The position numbers and the translations under genes were made by a program. This document shows positions 16,254 to 24,805 of a stretch of 37,162 nucleotides of DNA, one piece after another. A model generated the notes under the pieces. It ran no database searches. It worked only from the letters and a program-made list of their open reading frames with translations, and had not been told where the DNA came from. Source of the stretch: UBA6049 sp965662345 (GTDB taxonomy: Bacteria > Bacteroidota > Bacteroidia > Flavobacteriales_G > Salibacteraceae); NCBI GenBank assembly GCA_965662345.1, contig CBFIHE010000022.1:1-37162 (forward strand), read 5' to 3'. The stretch's first letter is position 1. Every line of letters begins with the position of its first letter.

Positions 16254-17540
16254 ATGAGTCAAATAGCACAAATATTAGGGCGTCAGATTCTTGATTCAAG
16301 AGGAAACCCAACAGTAGAAGTAGAAGTGTATACTACTTCTGGTGCTGTTGGTACGGCAGCTGTTCCCTCGGGTGCATCAACAGGAGTTCATGAAGCTGTT
16401 GAACTTAGAGATAATGATGAGGGAGTATTTTTAGGCAAGGGAGTGCTTACCGCGGTTGATAATATTAATGGAACAATTAATGATGAATTGAGGGGGATGA
16501 GTGTATCCTATCAAAATGCTATAGATGCTGCATTGATTGAATTAGATGGTACGTCAAACAAAGGTAACCTAGGTGCTAATGCTATTCTAGGTGTCTCTTT
16601 AGCAGTTGCTAAAGCGGCTGCTCAAGAGCACGGGCTACCATTGTATCGATACGTAGGTGGTGTAAACGCAAATACATTACCCATCCCAATGATGAATATT
16701 CTTAACGGAGGAAGTCATGCAGATAACTCTATAGATTTTCAAGAGTTTATGGTGATGCCTGTTGGAGCTTCTTCTTTTAAAGAAGGACTTCGCTGGGGAA
16801 CGGAGGTGTTTCATCATTTGAAGAAGGTATTGAAATCTAAAGGGCTTTCTACGAATGTTGGTGACGAAGGAGGTTTCGCCCCCAACATTGAAAGCAATGA
16901 AGGAGCTATCGAATATGTATTGCAAGCCATTGAAAGCGCTGGTTATAGACCAGGTGAAGATATGTACATTGCTATGGATGCCGCTTCCAGTGAATTCTTT
17001 AATAAAGAAAAAGGGGTATATCACTTCAAAAAATCATCAGGTGATGAACTAACTCCTGCTGAAATGGTTGATTATTGGAGTGATTGGGTAAGTAAATACC
17101 CAATAATTTCATTAGAAGACGGCCTAGATGAGGATGACTGGGCAGGCTGGAAAATGTTAACAGATAAAGTTGGAGATAGAGTGCAATTGGTTGGAGACGA
17201 TTTATTTGTTACCAATACCTCAAGACTCTCTAGAGGAATTAAAGAAGGAGTGGGTAACTCCATTTTGGTTAAGGTAAACCAAATTGGCTCTTTAACCGAA
17301 ACAATAAATGCTGTTGATATGGCCCACAGAGCGAGTTATACTTCTGTTATGAGTCATAGATCTGGTGAAACAGAGGACACCACAATTGCAGATTTAGCTG
17401 TTGCGTTGAACACTGGCCAAATAAAAACAGGTTCTGCTTCGCGTTCAGATAGAATTGCAAAGTATAACCAGCTATTGAGAATTGAAGAAGAATTGGGAGA
17501 ACAGGCTCTTTACATTGGGAAGAACTTGAAATTTGTTTAA
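16254..17540 (+). CDS. eno: Enolase
   Basis: Enolase interconverts 2-phosphoglycerate and phosphoenolpyruvate in glycolysis and gluconeogenesis. The 428 residues are typical (432). The N-terminus has GRQILDSRGNPTVEVEV and the mobile loop SGASTG. Catalytic Glu205 lies in GDEGGFAPN and the base Lys340 in LVKVNQIGSLTE. The signature MSHRSGETEDTTIADLAV lies in the C-terminal barrel. The leader is a short A-rich gap of 24 bases after carA, in which I see no clear promoter. Confidence 0.98.
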   Translation: MSQIAQILGRQILDSRGNPTVEVEVYTTSGAVGTAAVPSGASTGVHEAVELRDNDEGVFLGKGVLTAVDNINGTINDELRGMSVSYQNAIDAALIELDGTSNKGNLGANAILGVSLAVAKAAAQEHGLPLYRYVGGVNANTLPIPMMNILNGGSHADNSIDFQEFMVMPVGASSFKEGLRWGTEVFHHLKKVLKSKGLSTNVGDEGGFAPNIESNEGAIEYVLQAIESAGYRPGEDMYIAMDAASSEFFNKEKGVYHFKKSSGDELTPAEMVDYWSDWVSKYPIISLEDGLDEDDWAGWKMLTDKVGDRVQLVGDDLFVTNTSRLSRGIKEGVGNSILVKVNQIGSLTETINAVDMAHRASYTSVMSHRSGETEDTTIADLAVALNTGQIKTGSASRSDRIAKYNQLLRIEEELGEQALYIGKNLKFV

Positions 17541-17551
17541 CGAGCACTGCC

Positions 17552-17582
17552 TTTTAATTCACAAAGTGAATGATTAAATTCG
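17552..17582 (+). promoter_or_regulatory. Candidate gltA promoter with palindrome in its spacer
   Basis: A -33-like TTTT (17552-17555) and a -7-like TAAATTCG (17575-17582) are 19 bases apart; Bacteroidota consensus is TTTG and TAnnTTTG, so each box has one mismatch. Between them lies the perfect inverted repeat ATTCAC-AAA-GTGAAT (17557-17571). Transcription would start near 17588, giving a leader of about 50 bases. The boxes are seen; use as promoter and operator is inference. Confidence 0.45.
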
Positions 17583-17638
17583 CGCAGCTACCGAGAGGAA
17601 TGCGCAATCGTACAAATAACAAAAGATAAAAAGGGAAT

Positions 17639-18925
17639 ATGTCTGAACATGCTGAACTAAAAATCAATGGTGAATCCTACGAATTACCATTGGTTGAAGG
17701 AACCGAAAATGAGGTAGGAATTGATATTGGTAAACTTCGTGCCATGTCTGGTGCTATTACGTTAGATCCGGGATATAAAAATACGGGTGCAACAAAAAGC
17801 GCAATTACCTATCTAGATGGTGAAAACGGCATATTGAGATATAGAGGTTACTCTATTGAAGAACTTGCCGAGAAGGCAGACTTTTTGGAAGTATGTTATT
17901 TGTTGATTCACGGAGAGCTTCCAACCAAAGAGCAGTACGAAGAGTTTGCCAATAGCATTAAAAAGCATACCCTTATTCATGAAGACGTAAGAAAGATTTT
18001 AGAAGGTTTTCCATCAAACGCCCACCCTATGGGCGTACTATCTTCGTTGGTATGTTCTATGACTGCTTTTTATCCTGAATCTCTTGATCCTAACCGTTCT
18101 TGGGATGCGGTGAACATGAGCATCGTGCGAATTTTAGCTAAGTTACCTACGATGGCGGCATGGGCTTACAAGAACGAGCAGGGGCATCCCGTGAATTATC
18201 CAGATAATACGTTGAGCTATACAGAGAACTTCTTGAAAATGATGTTCGCAATCCCTGCTGAAGATTACAAGGTTGATCCTGTGGTTGCTAGCGCATTGAA
18301 TAAGTTACTGATTTTACATGCAGATCATGAGCAAAACTGTTCGGCTTCTACAGTAAGAATAGTGGGTTCTTCACATGCAAGTCTATACGCTTCTATTAGT
18401 GCAGGAATCAATGCCCTTTGGGGTCCATTGCACGGTGGCGCTAACCAAGCTGTGATTGAAATGTTGGAGAACATTAGAAAAGACGGTGGCGATGTAGATA
18501 AGTATATTGCGAAAGCGAAAGATAAAGATGATCCTTTCAGATTGATGGGCTTTGGACACCGCGTATATAAGAACTTTGATCCTAGAGCGCGTATCATCAA
18601 AAAAGCAGCAGATGATGTTCTTGGATCTTTAGGTGTTGATGATCCTGTATTGGATATTGCTAAAAAACTTGAGCAAGTAGCACTGGAAGATGAGTATTTC
18701 GTTTCTAAGAAACTATATCCAAACGTAGATTTCTACTCAGGAATCATTTACAGAGCACTAGGCATACCAACCGAAATGTTTACTGTGATGTTTGCGATGG
18801 GCCGCCTTCCTGGATGGATTGCTCAGTGGAAAGAAATGCGCGAAAACCATGAGCCAATTGGTAGACCTCGCCAGATTTATACAGGAGAAAATGCAAGACC
18901 ATATGTAGAGATGACTAACCGTTAG
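17639..18925 (+). CDS. gltA: Citrate synthase
   Basis: Citrate synthase condenses oxaloacetate and acetyl-CoA at the entry to the TCA cycle. The 428 residues and the N-terminal extension match the hexameric type II form (E. coli 427). The catalytic residues are His265 (in PLHGGAN), His307 (in GFGHRVYK) and Asp364 (in PNVDFYSG). The N-terminal part has the family segment LDPGYKNTGATKSAITYLDG (part). It is preceded by a 98-base gap with a candidate promoter, and ends 23 bases before a strong terminator that faces the convergent aminopeptidase gene. Confidence 0.97.
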   Translation: MSEHAELKINGESYELPLVEGTENEVGIDIGKLRAMSGAITLDPGYKNTGATKSAITYLDGENGILRYRGYSIEELAEKADFLEVCYLLIHGELPTKEQYEEFANSIKKHTLIHEDVRKILEGFPSNAHPMGVLSSLVCSMTAFYPESLDPNRSWDAVNMSIVRILAKLPTMAAWAYKNEQGHPVNYPDNTLSYTENFLKMMFAIPAEDYKVDPVVASALNKLLILHADHEQNCSASTVRIVGSSHASLYASISAGINALWGPLHGGANQAVIEMLENIRKDGGDVDKYIAKAKDKDDPFRLMGFGHRVYKNFDPRARIIKKAADDVLGSLGVDDPVLDIAKKLEQVALEDEYFVSKKLYPNVDFYSGIIYRALGIPTEMFTVMFAMGRLPGWIAQWKEMRENHEPIGRPRQIYTGENARPYVEMTNR

Positions 18926-18948
18926 TCTCAAACCATAAAATGGAAAAG

Positions 18949-18978
18949 AAAGGGATGAAGAAATTCATCCCTTTTTTT
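18949..18978 (+). terminator. Intrinsic terminator after gltA, possibly bidirectional
   Basis: AAAGGGATGAA (18949-18959) and TTCATCCCTTT (18964-18974) form a perfect 11-base-pair stem with a GAAA tetraloop, followed by a seven-T run on the + strand (18972-18978). The minus-strand gene stops at 18977, so its transcript reads through the same hairpin. On that strand the stem is followed by CTTTTCCATTTTAT, a weaker T-rich tail, so termination in both directions is plausible. Confidence 0.85.
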
Positions 18979-21382
18979 ATTTAACTACAAGCTTAGCCAA
19001 GCGAGTTTCACCGTTCTGTTCTTGCACATGTATTACATAACTGCCTGATGAAAGGCCTGATATTATAGCCATTGAACCATTCAGAGTAATCTGCGGAGAA
19101 ACTTCTGATCCATTGATATTGAAGAGCCTTACAGAACCAATATCGTTATTCGTAGTGGTCTCTACTCTTACAGTGCCTGAACCCGGATTTGGAAATAATA
19201 ATAACCCTTGGGCATTGTCTTCTAGGCGATCGACTCCCAATGCAGTATGGTCTAGGTTAGCAAGAGTGTATTCTCCAAATAGCACTTGAGATAGGTTCAT
19301 TACTCCTAGAGCGTTGTTGCTATTACCAAGTGTGTTCTTTGTGTAATGCGGATATTCAACCCAATCGTCTTCTGGTCCAGTACGATAAAGTAAAACGAGA
19401 CTATCTTCTGTTAAGGAAACAAGTGAACTATCTAAGAATCCGTTTCCTTCATTACCGTCATAGAATAGTACCGCTTCAGCCTCTATTCCAGCATTTTGAC
19501 CTCCTGTGATTTGCCAGTAACGATAATCTGATAACCTGTATGGTTTTGTATTGTATTGTTTAATGGGGTCTGGGGCAACCCAATAGTGTTTAATGTGAAT
19601 TCTTCCAGAGTCTTGAATGGCATTCACAGAAAAGGTTGCTATTAAAGCATCTGTAAAGTCGTAGTTACCTGTACCGTTAATGGTCTGCTCAGCATCCGTT
19701 ATGGCTAAAGCGAGTTTGTTATTCGGGTTCAATAGAATTTGATCTGGCTCAAAGTCTAATGTGAGGCTTACAGTAGTAAGATTACTATCTAAAACAACAG
19801 TAACATCTTCACTAGTGCCATCATCAGCAGCAAAGCGGATTTCCATAGGTACATTCCTAAAATAGCTAGAGGTTCCTCTAAGTTTTTGTTCTATTTCTAG
19901 GTTTATGTCTTTACCACCTGTAGCGTTATCTGTGGAAGTCCATTCATTCATTTCAAAAGCAGGGTAGCCGCCATTAAATACCCAATCATTGAAGAAGGGA
20001 TTTAAGCTCACACCAGTAATGGTTGATAGATCATCTCTGAATTCTTCTGAATTCATGGTACTAAATGCATGCATTTGCATAAAGCTTGCTATTCCTGAAA
20101 AGAAAGCAGAATCACCTAGGTAAGCTCTTAGGTTCCAGGCAACAAGAGAACCTTTGTCGTAGGTATGTGTGCCATAGGTGAGGGAGTGCGGTAGTCCACT
20201 CACTGCTAAATAACCACCTTCATCCAGATGTGCTTTTTGAATAACAGGTTTAAGCGTAGATTTCATTTCAGCTACGGCTCTATCCCAATTATATATGCGC
20301 TCAAAGAAGAGGTAAGAAGAGTAAGAAGCCCAACCTTCATTGAGCCACATATCTTCAGGAGTTTCGCAGGTAACCAAGTTTCCCCACCAACTATGAGCTA
20401 GCTCATGTGCCATAAGGCTCTCACTATTCAAGGTTCCGTTAACCGCATTTCGGGGATAAGTAATATTACTAGCATGCTCCATCGCTCCTCCGTTGAACGG
20501 AACTATTGTGTAACCTACTTTATTCCACTGGTAGGGTCCATAACCTGTTTCAAAGGCATGAACTGCATCTTTCAAGTGAATGAAAGAGTTTTTCATGGCT
20601 GTTGTGTCTCCAGGGTTGGCATAAAGTTCAATTGGGATTTGACGCTGCAAGCCCTGGTGTATATCTTCAACCACTGTATAATTAGAAACAGCGCACATAC
20701 TCAGGTAAGTAGGTATAGGTTCAGCCATTTCGTAGTGCCATATGGTGGTGTTGTTACCTGTTGAAGTTGAACCGATAAACTCTCCCATGGAGGACCCTCT
20801 GTGGTTGGAGTCAGTTTCTATAAACATGCTGTAAGTAGCACGCTCTTTAAAGTTGTCAAAGCAAGGGTACCATGCTCTGCCGAAATTATGTGGCTTGGCA
20901 TCAAAGCCAACCCCTAAATTGAAAGCGTATCCACCCGAGAAGTAAAAGCCACCCCATCCAGATTGGTCAATAGCTGGACTTCCAGAATAGTTGATTGTCA
21001 CCTCCTGTGTATCACCTACAGGATAAGCTTGTGGGAGTTGTATACGAACGAGCGTATCATTGTAATTAAATGAAGCACTTTGTTGATTCAACTGAACGTC
21101 TTGAATCGTAAATCGCAACAAGTCAAAGGCAATGGAATTGACGTTGGCCATTTTGGGTACCCAGGTAATGGTAGCTTCTCCATTGATGGTTTTACCAGAA
21201 AAATCAGTTATATCCAAGTTTAGAGCATAGTTGATAATATCAATAGTATCTGATCTTAGGTTTTCCTCATTGAGGTATAAATCTCTATCAGATGAGCGAT
21301 GATTACAAGTGTGCTGCCCAAAAGCTAGGCCAAAAGGAATTGTGAACAAGGCTACTAGGGCGAGTTTTAAATTAGCTTTCAT
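18977..21382 (-). CDS. Secreted M1-family aminopeptidase with T9SS sorting domain
   Basis: This is a gluzincin metallopeptidase that would trim N-terminal residues from peptides outside the cell. The 801 residues start with a signal peptide (hydrophobic to about residue 22, FGLAFGQ). The M1 N-terminal beta domain follows, then the exopeptidase motif GGAMEHAS and the zinc site HELAH (residues 326-330) with the third ligand Glu349, an 18-residue gap as in the family. The last 80 residues, after LLLFPNPGSG, form a type A T9SS sorting domain ending in LAKLVVK. The start overlaps the rlmB-like gene by four bases, so it is the last gene of that unit. Substrate is unknown. Confidence 0.93.
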   Translation of the reverse strand: MKANLKLALVALFTIPFGLAFGQHTCNHRSSDRDLYLNEENLRSDTIDIINYALNLDITDFSGKTINGEATITWVPKMANVNSIAFDLLRFTIQDVQLNQQSASFNYNDTLVRIQLPQAYPVGDTQEVTINYSGSPAIDQSGWGGFYFSGGYAFNLGVGFDAKPHNFGRAWYPCFDNFKERATYSMFIETDSNHRGSSMGEFIGSTSTGNNTTIWHYEMAEPIPTYLSMCAVSNYTVVEDIHQGLQRQIPIELYANPGDTTAMKNSFIHLKDAVHAFETGYGPYQWNKVGYTIVPFNGGAMEHASNITYPRNAVNGTLNSESLMAHELAHSWWGNLVTCETPEDMWLNEGWASYSSYLFFERIYNWDRAVAEMKSTLKPVIQKAHLDEGGYLAVSGLPHSLTYGTHTYDKGSLVAWNLRAYLGDSAFFSGIASFMQMHAFSTMNSEEFRDDLSTITGVSLNPFFNDWVFNGGYPAFEMNEWTSTDNATGGKDINLEIEQKLRGTSSYFRNVPMEIRFAADDGTSEDVTVVLDSNLTTVSLTLDFEPDQILLNPNNKLALAITDAEQTINGTGNYDFTDALIATFSVNAIQDSGRIHIKHYWVAPDPIKQYNTKPYRLSDYRYWQITGGQNAGIEAEAVLFYDGNEGNGFLDSSLVSLTEDSLVLLYRTGPEDDWVEYPHYTKNTLGNSNNALGVMNLSQVLFGEYTLANLDHTALGVDRLEDNAQGLLLFPNPGSGTVRVETTTNNDIGSVRLFNINGSEVSPQITLNGSMAIISGLSSGSYVIHVQEQNGETRLAKLVVK

Positions 21383-22113
21383 AATCGTTGTCTAACAATT
21401 TCATACATTAAAATGCCTGCTGCCACAGATACATTGAGCGAACCAATTTCTCCCTGCATAGGTATTTGGATAAGTCCAGTACAAGTACGAATTACATCAT
21501 CTTGTAATCCAAACTCCTCATTACCCATGACCAATGCAACAGGTTTGTTTAAGTCTATCTTGTATGGATAATCAGCAGCTTTTTCAGAAGCGCCAAAGAC
21601 TTCAATTCCGAATTGCTGCAAATCATGAATAGCACTTCTAATGGTTGTTACCTTGCAAATTGGTATTTTAAACAGGGCACCAGCCGATGTTTTTACAGCA
21701 TCTGCATTAACGCTTGCGGCACCGCGCTGAGGAATCACTAATGCGTGCACACCAGCTGCTTCTGCAGTCCGAGAGATTGCACCGAAATTGCGAACATCTG
21801 TTATGCCATCGAGTAAGAGAACAAAAGGCTTCTCACCTTTTTCATAGGCACGTGTTACCACTTCATTCAAATCTGTAAACTCAACTGGCGAAATAAACGC
21901 TACCGCCCCTTGATGATTCTTTCTTGTGATTCGATTGAGCTTTTCTACCGGAACACGCTGAGCCAATACGCTTGCGTTTTTCGCTTCTGCTAGCAATTCT
22001 TGAATGAGATCGCCTTGCGCATCTTTCTGGATAAATAGTTTATCAATTTGACGATTACTATTCAAAGCCTCCATAATGGGGCGAATGCCAAATATAAAGT
22101 CGGATTTGTTCAC
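21379..22113 (-). CDS. rlmB: TrmH/SpoU-family RNA 2'-O-methyltransferase, likely RlmB
   Basis: Members of this SPOUT family methylate ribose 2'-OH in rRNA or tRNA using S-adenosylmethionine; RlmB modifies G2251 of 23S rRNA. The 244 residues match RlmB (243). An N-terminal substrate-binding domain starts with FIFGIRPIMEAL. The knotted SAM-binding domain carries motif 1 (LLDGITDVRNFGAISRTAEA), motif 2 (VMGNEEFGL) and motif 3 (IPMQGEIGSLNVSVAAGI). It lies two bases from the GWxTD gene and overlaps the aminopeptidase gene by four. A related member of the family with another RNA target cannot be excluded. Confidence 0.88.
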   Translation of the reverse strand: MNKSDFIFGIRPIMEALNSNRQIDKLFIQKDAQGDLIQELLAEAKNASVLAQRVPVEKLNRITRKNHQGAVAFISPVEFTDLNEVVTRAYEKGEKPFVLLLDGITDVRNFGAISRTAEAAGVHALVIPQRGAASVNADAVKTSAGALFKIPICKVTTIRSAIHDLQQFGIEVFGASEKAADYPYKIDLNKPVALVMGNEEFGLQDDVIRTCTGLIQIPMQGEIGSLNVSVAAGILMYEIVRQRL

Positions 22114-22115
22114 GT

Positions 22116-23393
22116 TTAAAAATCTAATGTTGATACTCTTCCTTGGCGCCAGGCATCAACTGCACGGTACCATTGGGTTTTATAGGTTGGTGAGCGTTGT
22201 AAAACAAAATCATTAGGTGTAAACGGGTTGTTAACACGTGCAAAGTTAAAGGCAACAGATAAGTAGTTTCCTTCTTCTCCGTAAAGCCAACTTTCACTGT
22301 CATTACTTTTATAAACGGTGGTGGGAGGTCCAAAAACCATATATATTATTCCACGGTCAGTTTTCCATCCTTCTTTATAGCTAGAAAAGTAGGTGTTTGC
22401 ATTTTGAACTCGATTGAAATAGGCTTTAATGAGCTCCCTAGCTCTATCTGGGTTATTGGATGCAGAGAGCCAAAATGCATCCATAGCTGCTTTTTGATCT
22501 GTGGCATTGGCTATTTTAAAATACTCTTTTTTGCTTGTTACAAAACGCAAGGCAGATACCATTTCTGGCAGTGTATTCACCATTGGAAATCCAGAATCAA
22601 AACGGCAGAGAGTAAGGCCATCTCTATCGCTTTCCTCAATAGTTAGGTGAAAGAAGCCTTCTCTTTGAGATTGAAAGCTGAGGGTAGCAGAATCAGAAAG
22701 GGCTACTGTAAATGTTGAATCGGGAACATAGTCAAAAGGTTTGGGAGTAAAAGCAGCAAAGGGTGGAGGTGCTACAGGGAAAGAACGGTTATAGAACTTT
22801 CCGTGAATTACTCTGCTTTGTTCCGCTTGGGAGTACTGAATATTAATCTTCTCTCCAGGGTGAGCATAATATCTAAATAATGGCCTTCCTAATGTATCGG
22901 TTAAGAGATACTCATGCCGCCCTTTCTTACTTTGTTTTTGGATGGTCTGAACAGAATGGGCGTGTTGACCCCTGTTCATATCCGTGGCTCGCAATCTGAG
23001 TATGTAGTTGTTACCGCGCATAACGGGAATAGCAAAACTGCCTGTAACCCACTTAGGATTTTCAGTCTTTAAGGGGTCGGTAAGCACTACACTTCCGCTA
23101 TCAAGCAGAGCATTACTTTCGAAATTTTGATATAGCCTATATCCCAGCCGAACTCTGGCAGATGGATTTTTGCTGTTTAGTTTTCTCGAGTATAGAAGGT
23201 TCTTGGTGTTGAATCTAAAGAAAACCGTAGAGCTATCATTGGTGTGATGATAAACCATAAAGCTAGGCTCAAGGAACTCATCGCTACTGCGGTACATTTC
23301 AGATAAGTTAGCATCGCTTACAGCCTTGTTAACCGTGCAACTAGCAAAAATGATTAATACAAACGCAAAGAAGAAGAGAACTTTATGCATCAT
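22116..23393 (-). CDS. GWxTD-domain lipoprotein
   Basis: The family is common in Bacteroidota and relatives and its function is not established. From ATG 23393 the protein is 425 residues with a lipoprotein signal whose lipobox ends at Cys19 (IIFASC). An earlier ATG at 23423 would add ten basic residues before the signal and extend the overlap with rmuC to 41 bases; the shorter start is preferred. The centre is beta-rich with no recognised motif. The C-terminal domain has the signature GWKTD (342-346), then GIIYMVFGPP and later SWLYGEEGNYLSVAF. It overlaps the end of rmuC by 11 bases and is followed two bases later by the rlmB-like gene. Confidence 0.85.
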   Translation of the reverse strand: MMHKVLFFFAFVLIIFASCTVNKAVSDANLSEMYRSSDEFLEPSFMVYHHTNDSSTVFFRFNTKNLLYSRKLNSKNPSARVRLGYRLYQNFESNALLDSGSVVLTDPLKTENPKWVTGSFAIPVMRGNNYILRLRATDMNRGQHAHSVQTIQKQSKKGRHEYLLTDTLGRPLFRYYAHPGEKINIQYSQAEQSRVIHGKFYNRSFPVAPPPFAAFTPKPFDYVPDSTFTVALSDSATLSFQSQREGFFHLTIEESDRDGLTLCRFDSGFPMVNTLPEMVSALRFVTSKKEYFKIANATDQKAAMDAFWLSASNNPDRARELIKAYFNRVQNANTYFSSYKEGWKTDRGIIYMVFGPPTTVYKSNDSESWLYGEEGNYLSVAFNFARVNNPFTPNDFVLQRSPTYKTQWYRAVDAWRQGRVSTLDF

Positions 23394-24759
23394 GGTTTTC
23401 CAATCTTTCTTCATCTTCTTCATCCAGGTATTTTCGATCTATTTCTTTGCTTACGGAGGCTCCTAATTTCCGTAATTTTTCTGTTCGTTTCAAGATAGTC
23501 CCTCTTCCTTCTGAAAGCTTGTTCATGGCTGCCTCATAAGCATCTCTGGTTTGAGATAGATTCTTGTCAATCTTCTCCATATCTTTAATGAAGCCAACTA
23601 TTTTATCATAAAGCCTACCGCCTTCAATTGCTATTTCTTGTGCATTTTTAGTTTGTCTTTCTTGTTTCCAGATGCTTGCAATTGTGCGCAATGTTGCCAA
23701 AAGAGTACTTGGACTAACAATGACAATTTTTTGTTTCCAAGCCTCACTAAAAAGAGAAGCATCTTGTTGAACAGCTAGAGCGAACGCTGCTTCAATAGGC
23801 ATGAATAATAGAACAAAATCTGGACTCTCAATTCCATTACCTGTTTGGTAATTCTTTCCGCTGAGCTGTTTAATGTGAGTTTTAACAGATACAAGATGAG
23901 CTTTTAAGGCTGATTTGCGAAACTCTTCATCATCTGCATTCACAAAGTTTTCATAAGCCACCAAAGAAACCTTGCTGTCAATAATAATGTGTTTTTCTTC
24001 TGGAAGATTTATTACCACATCAGGAAGAATACGGTCTCCGTCTGCGTTTTGTGTAGAAAATTGAGTGAAATACTCCCTACCTTTTTCCAAACCACTTTGT
24101 TCAAGTACTCGTTCTAAAACTACTTCTCCCCAATTCCCTTGTTTTTTGGCATCTCCTTTTAAGGCTTGAGTTAAGTCTTTGGCTTCTTTGCTTATCGTTT
24201 GGTTGAGTTCAACTAGTTTCTCTATTTCTGCCTTGAGAGTTGCTTTTTCTTTAAATTCCTGCTCGTAGTTCCGCTGTACTTTTTCTTCAAACCCTTTAAT
24301 CTTTTCTTTGAATGGGTTTAAGATTTCGCTTAGTCTCTTTTCTTGAATTCCCGAGAAAGACTCTGTGTTCTTTTGCAAAATGGCCGCTGCCATCCCCTCA
24401 AATTCTTTCTTCATTTTGTCTTGAAGCAGCGTGAGTTCTTTCTTTTGAAGAGCTAGGTTATTCGCATCACTCTCTGATTTGGTTAAATCAACCACCAGCT
24501 TGTTTTTAGCTTCTTCTAACTCTTTAATCCGTACATCTTGTTTTTTGAACTCTTGAATAGCCCCGTCTAAACGTGTTCTTGCTTCAACGAGCTCTTTTTC
24601 AGAAAGGTGTAATGCCGCTAAGGTATTTTCATGGGTTTCAAGGTCTATCTTATGGGTAGGTTCTTCTTGGCCGGAGTTTTTAAACCTTAGCGAAGCAATT
24701 AGGTAACCCAAAACGGCTCCTGTGAGTAGACCAAAAGAAATGTAAGCGATTATCTCCAT
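23383..24759 (-). CDS. rmuC: RmuC-family protein
   Basis: RmuC proteins limit DNA inversions at short repeats and carry a nuclease-like core; the exact reaction is not settled. The 458 residues (E. coli 475) start with one membrane segment (residues 4-22, YISFGLLTGAVLGYLIASL), so the protein is probably tethered to the inner membrane. A long coiled coil of Lys/Glu/Leu-rich sequence covers about residues 35-200. The conserved core has KKQGNWGEVVLERVLEQSGL, PDVVINLPEEKHIIIDSKVS and FVLLFMPIEAAFA. The tail is highly acidic. A candidate promoter lies just upstream, so it may be transcribed both from the ung side and on its own. Confidence 0.93.
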   Translation of the reverse strand: MEIIAYISFGLLTGAVLGYLIASLRFKNSGQEEPTHKIDLETHENTLAALHLSEKELVEARTRLDGAIQEFKKQDVRIKELEEAKNKLVVDLTKSESDANNLALQKKELTLLQDKMKKEFEGMAAAILQKNTESFSGIQEKRLSEILNPFKEKIKGFEEKVQRNYEQEFKEKATLKAEIEKLVELNQTISKEAKDLTQALKGDAKKQGNWGEVVLERVLEQSGLEKGREYFTQFSTQNADGDRILPDVVINLPEEKHIIIDSKVSLVAYENFVNADDEEFRKSALKAHLVSVKTHIKQLSGKNYQTGNGIESPDFVLLFMPIEAAFALAVQQDASLFSEAWKQKIVIVSPSTLLATLRTIASIWKQERQTKNAQEIAIEGGRLYDKIVGFIKDMEKIDKNLSQTRDAYEAAMNKLSEGRGTILKRTEKLRKLGASVSKEIDRKYLDEEDEERLENHDA

Positions 24760-24775
24760 AGTATTGAATTGTACG

Positions 24776-24805
24776 CAAATTAAGGGCTTAGAAGAAACTT
24801 ACAAA
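24776..24805 (-). promoter_or_regulatory. Candidate internal promoter for rmuC
   Basis: On the minus strand TTTG (24805-24802) and TTAATTTG (24783-24776) are separated by 18 bases. This matches the Bacteroidota TTTG/TAnnTTTG pattern with one mismatch. Transcription would begin around 24770, about ten bases before the rmuC ATG. The -33 box lies inside the end of the barrel gene. Not tested. Confidence 0.45.

Noticed and set aside
20405..20764. 119-codon open frame on the plus strand
   Set aside because: Antisense to the catalytic domain of the M1 aminopeptidase; the sense product has all catalytic residues.
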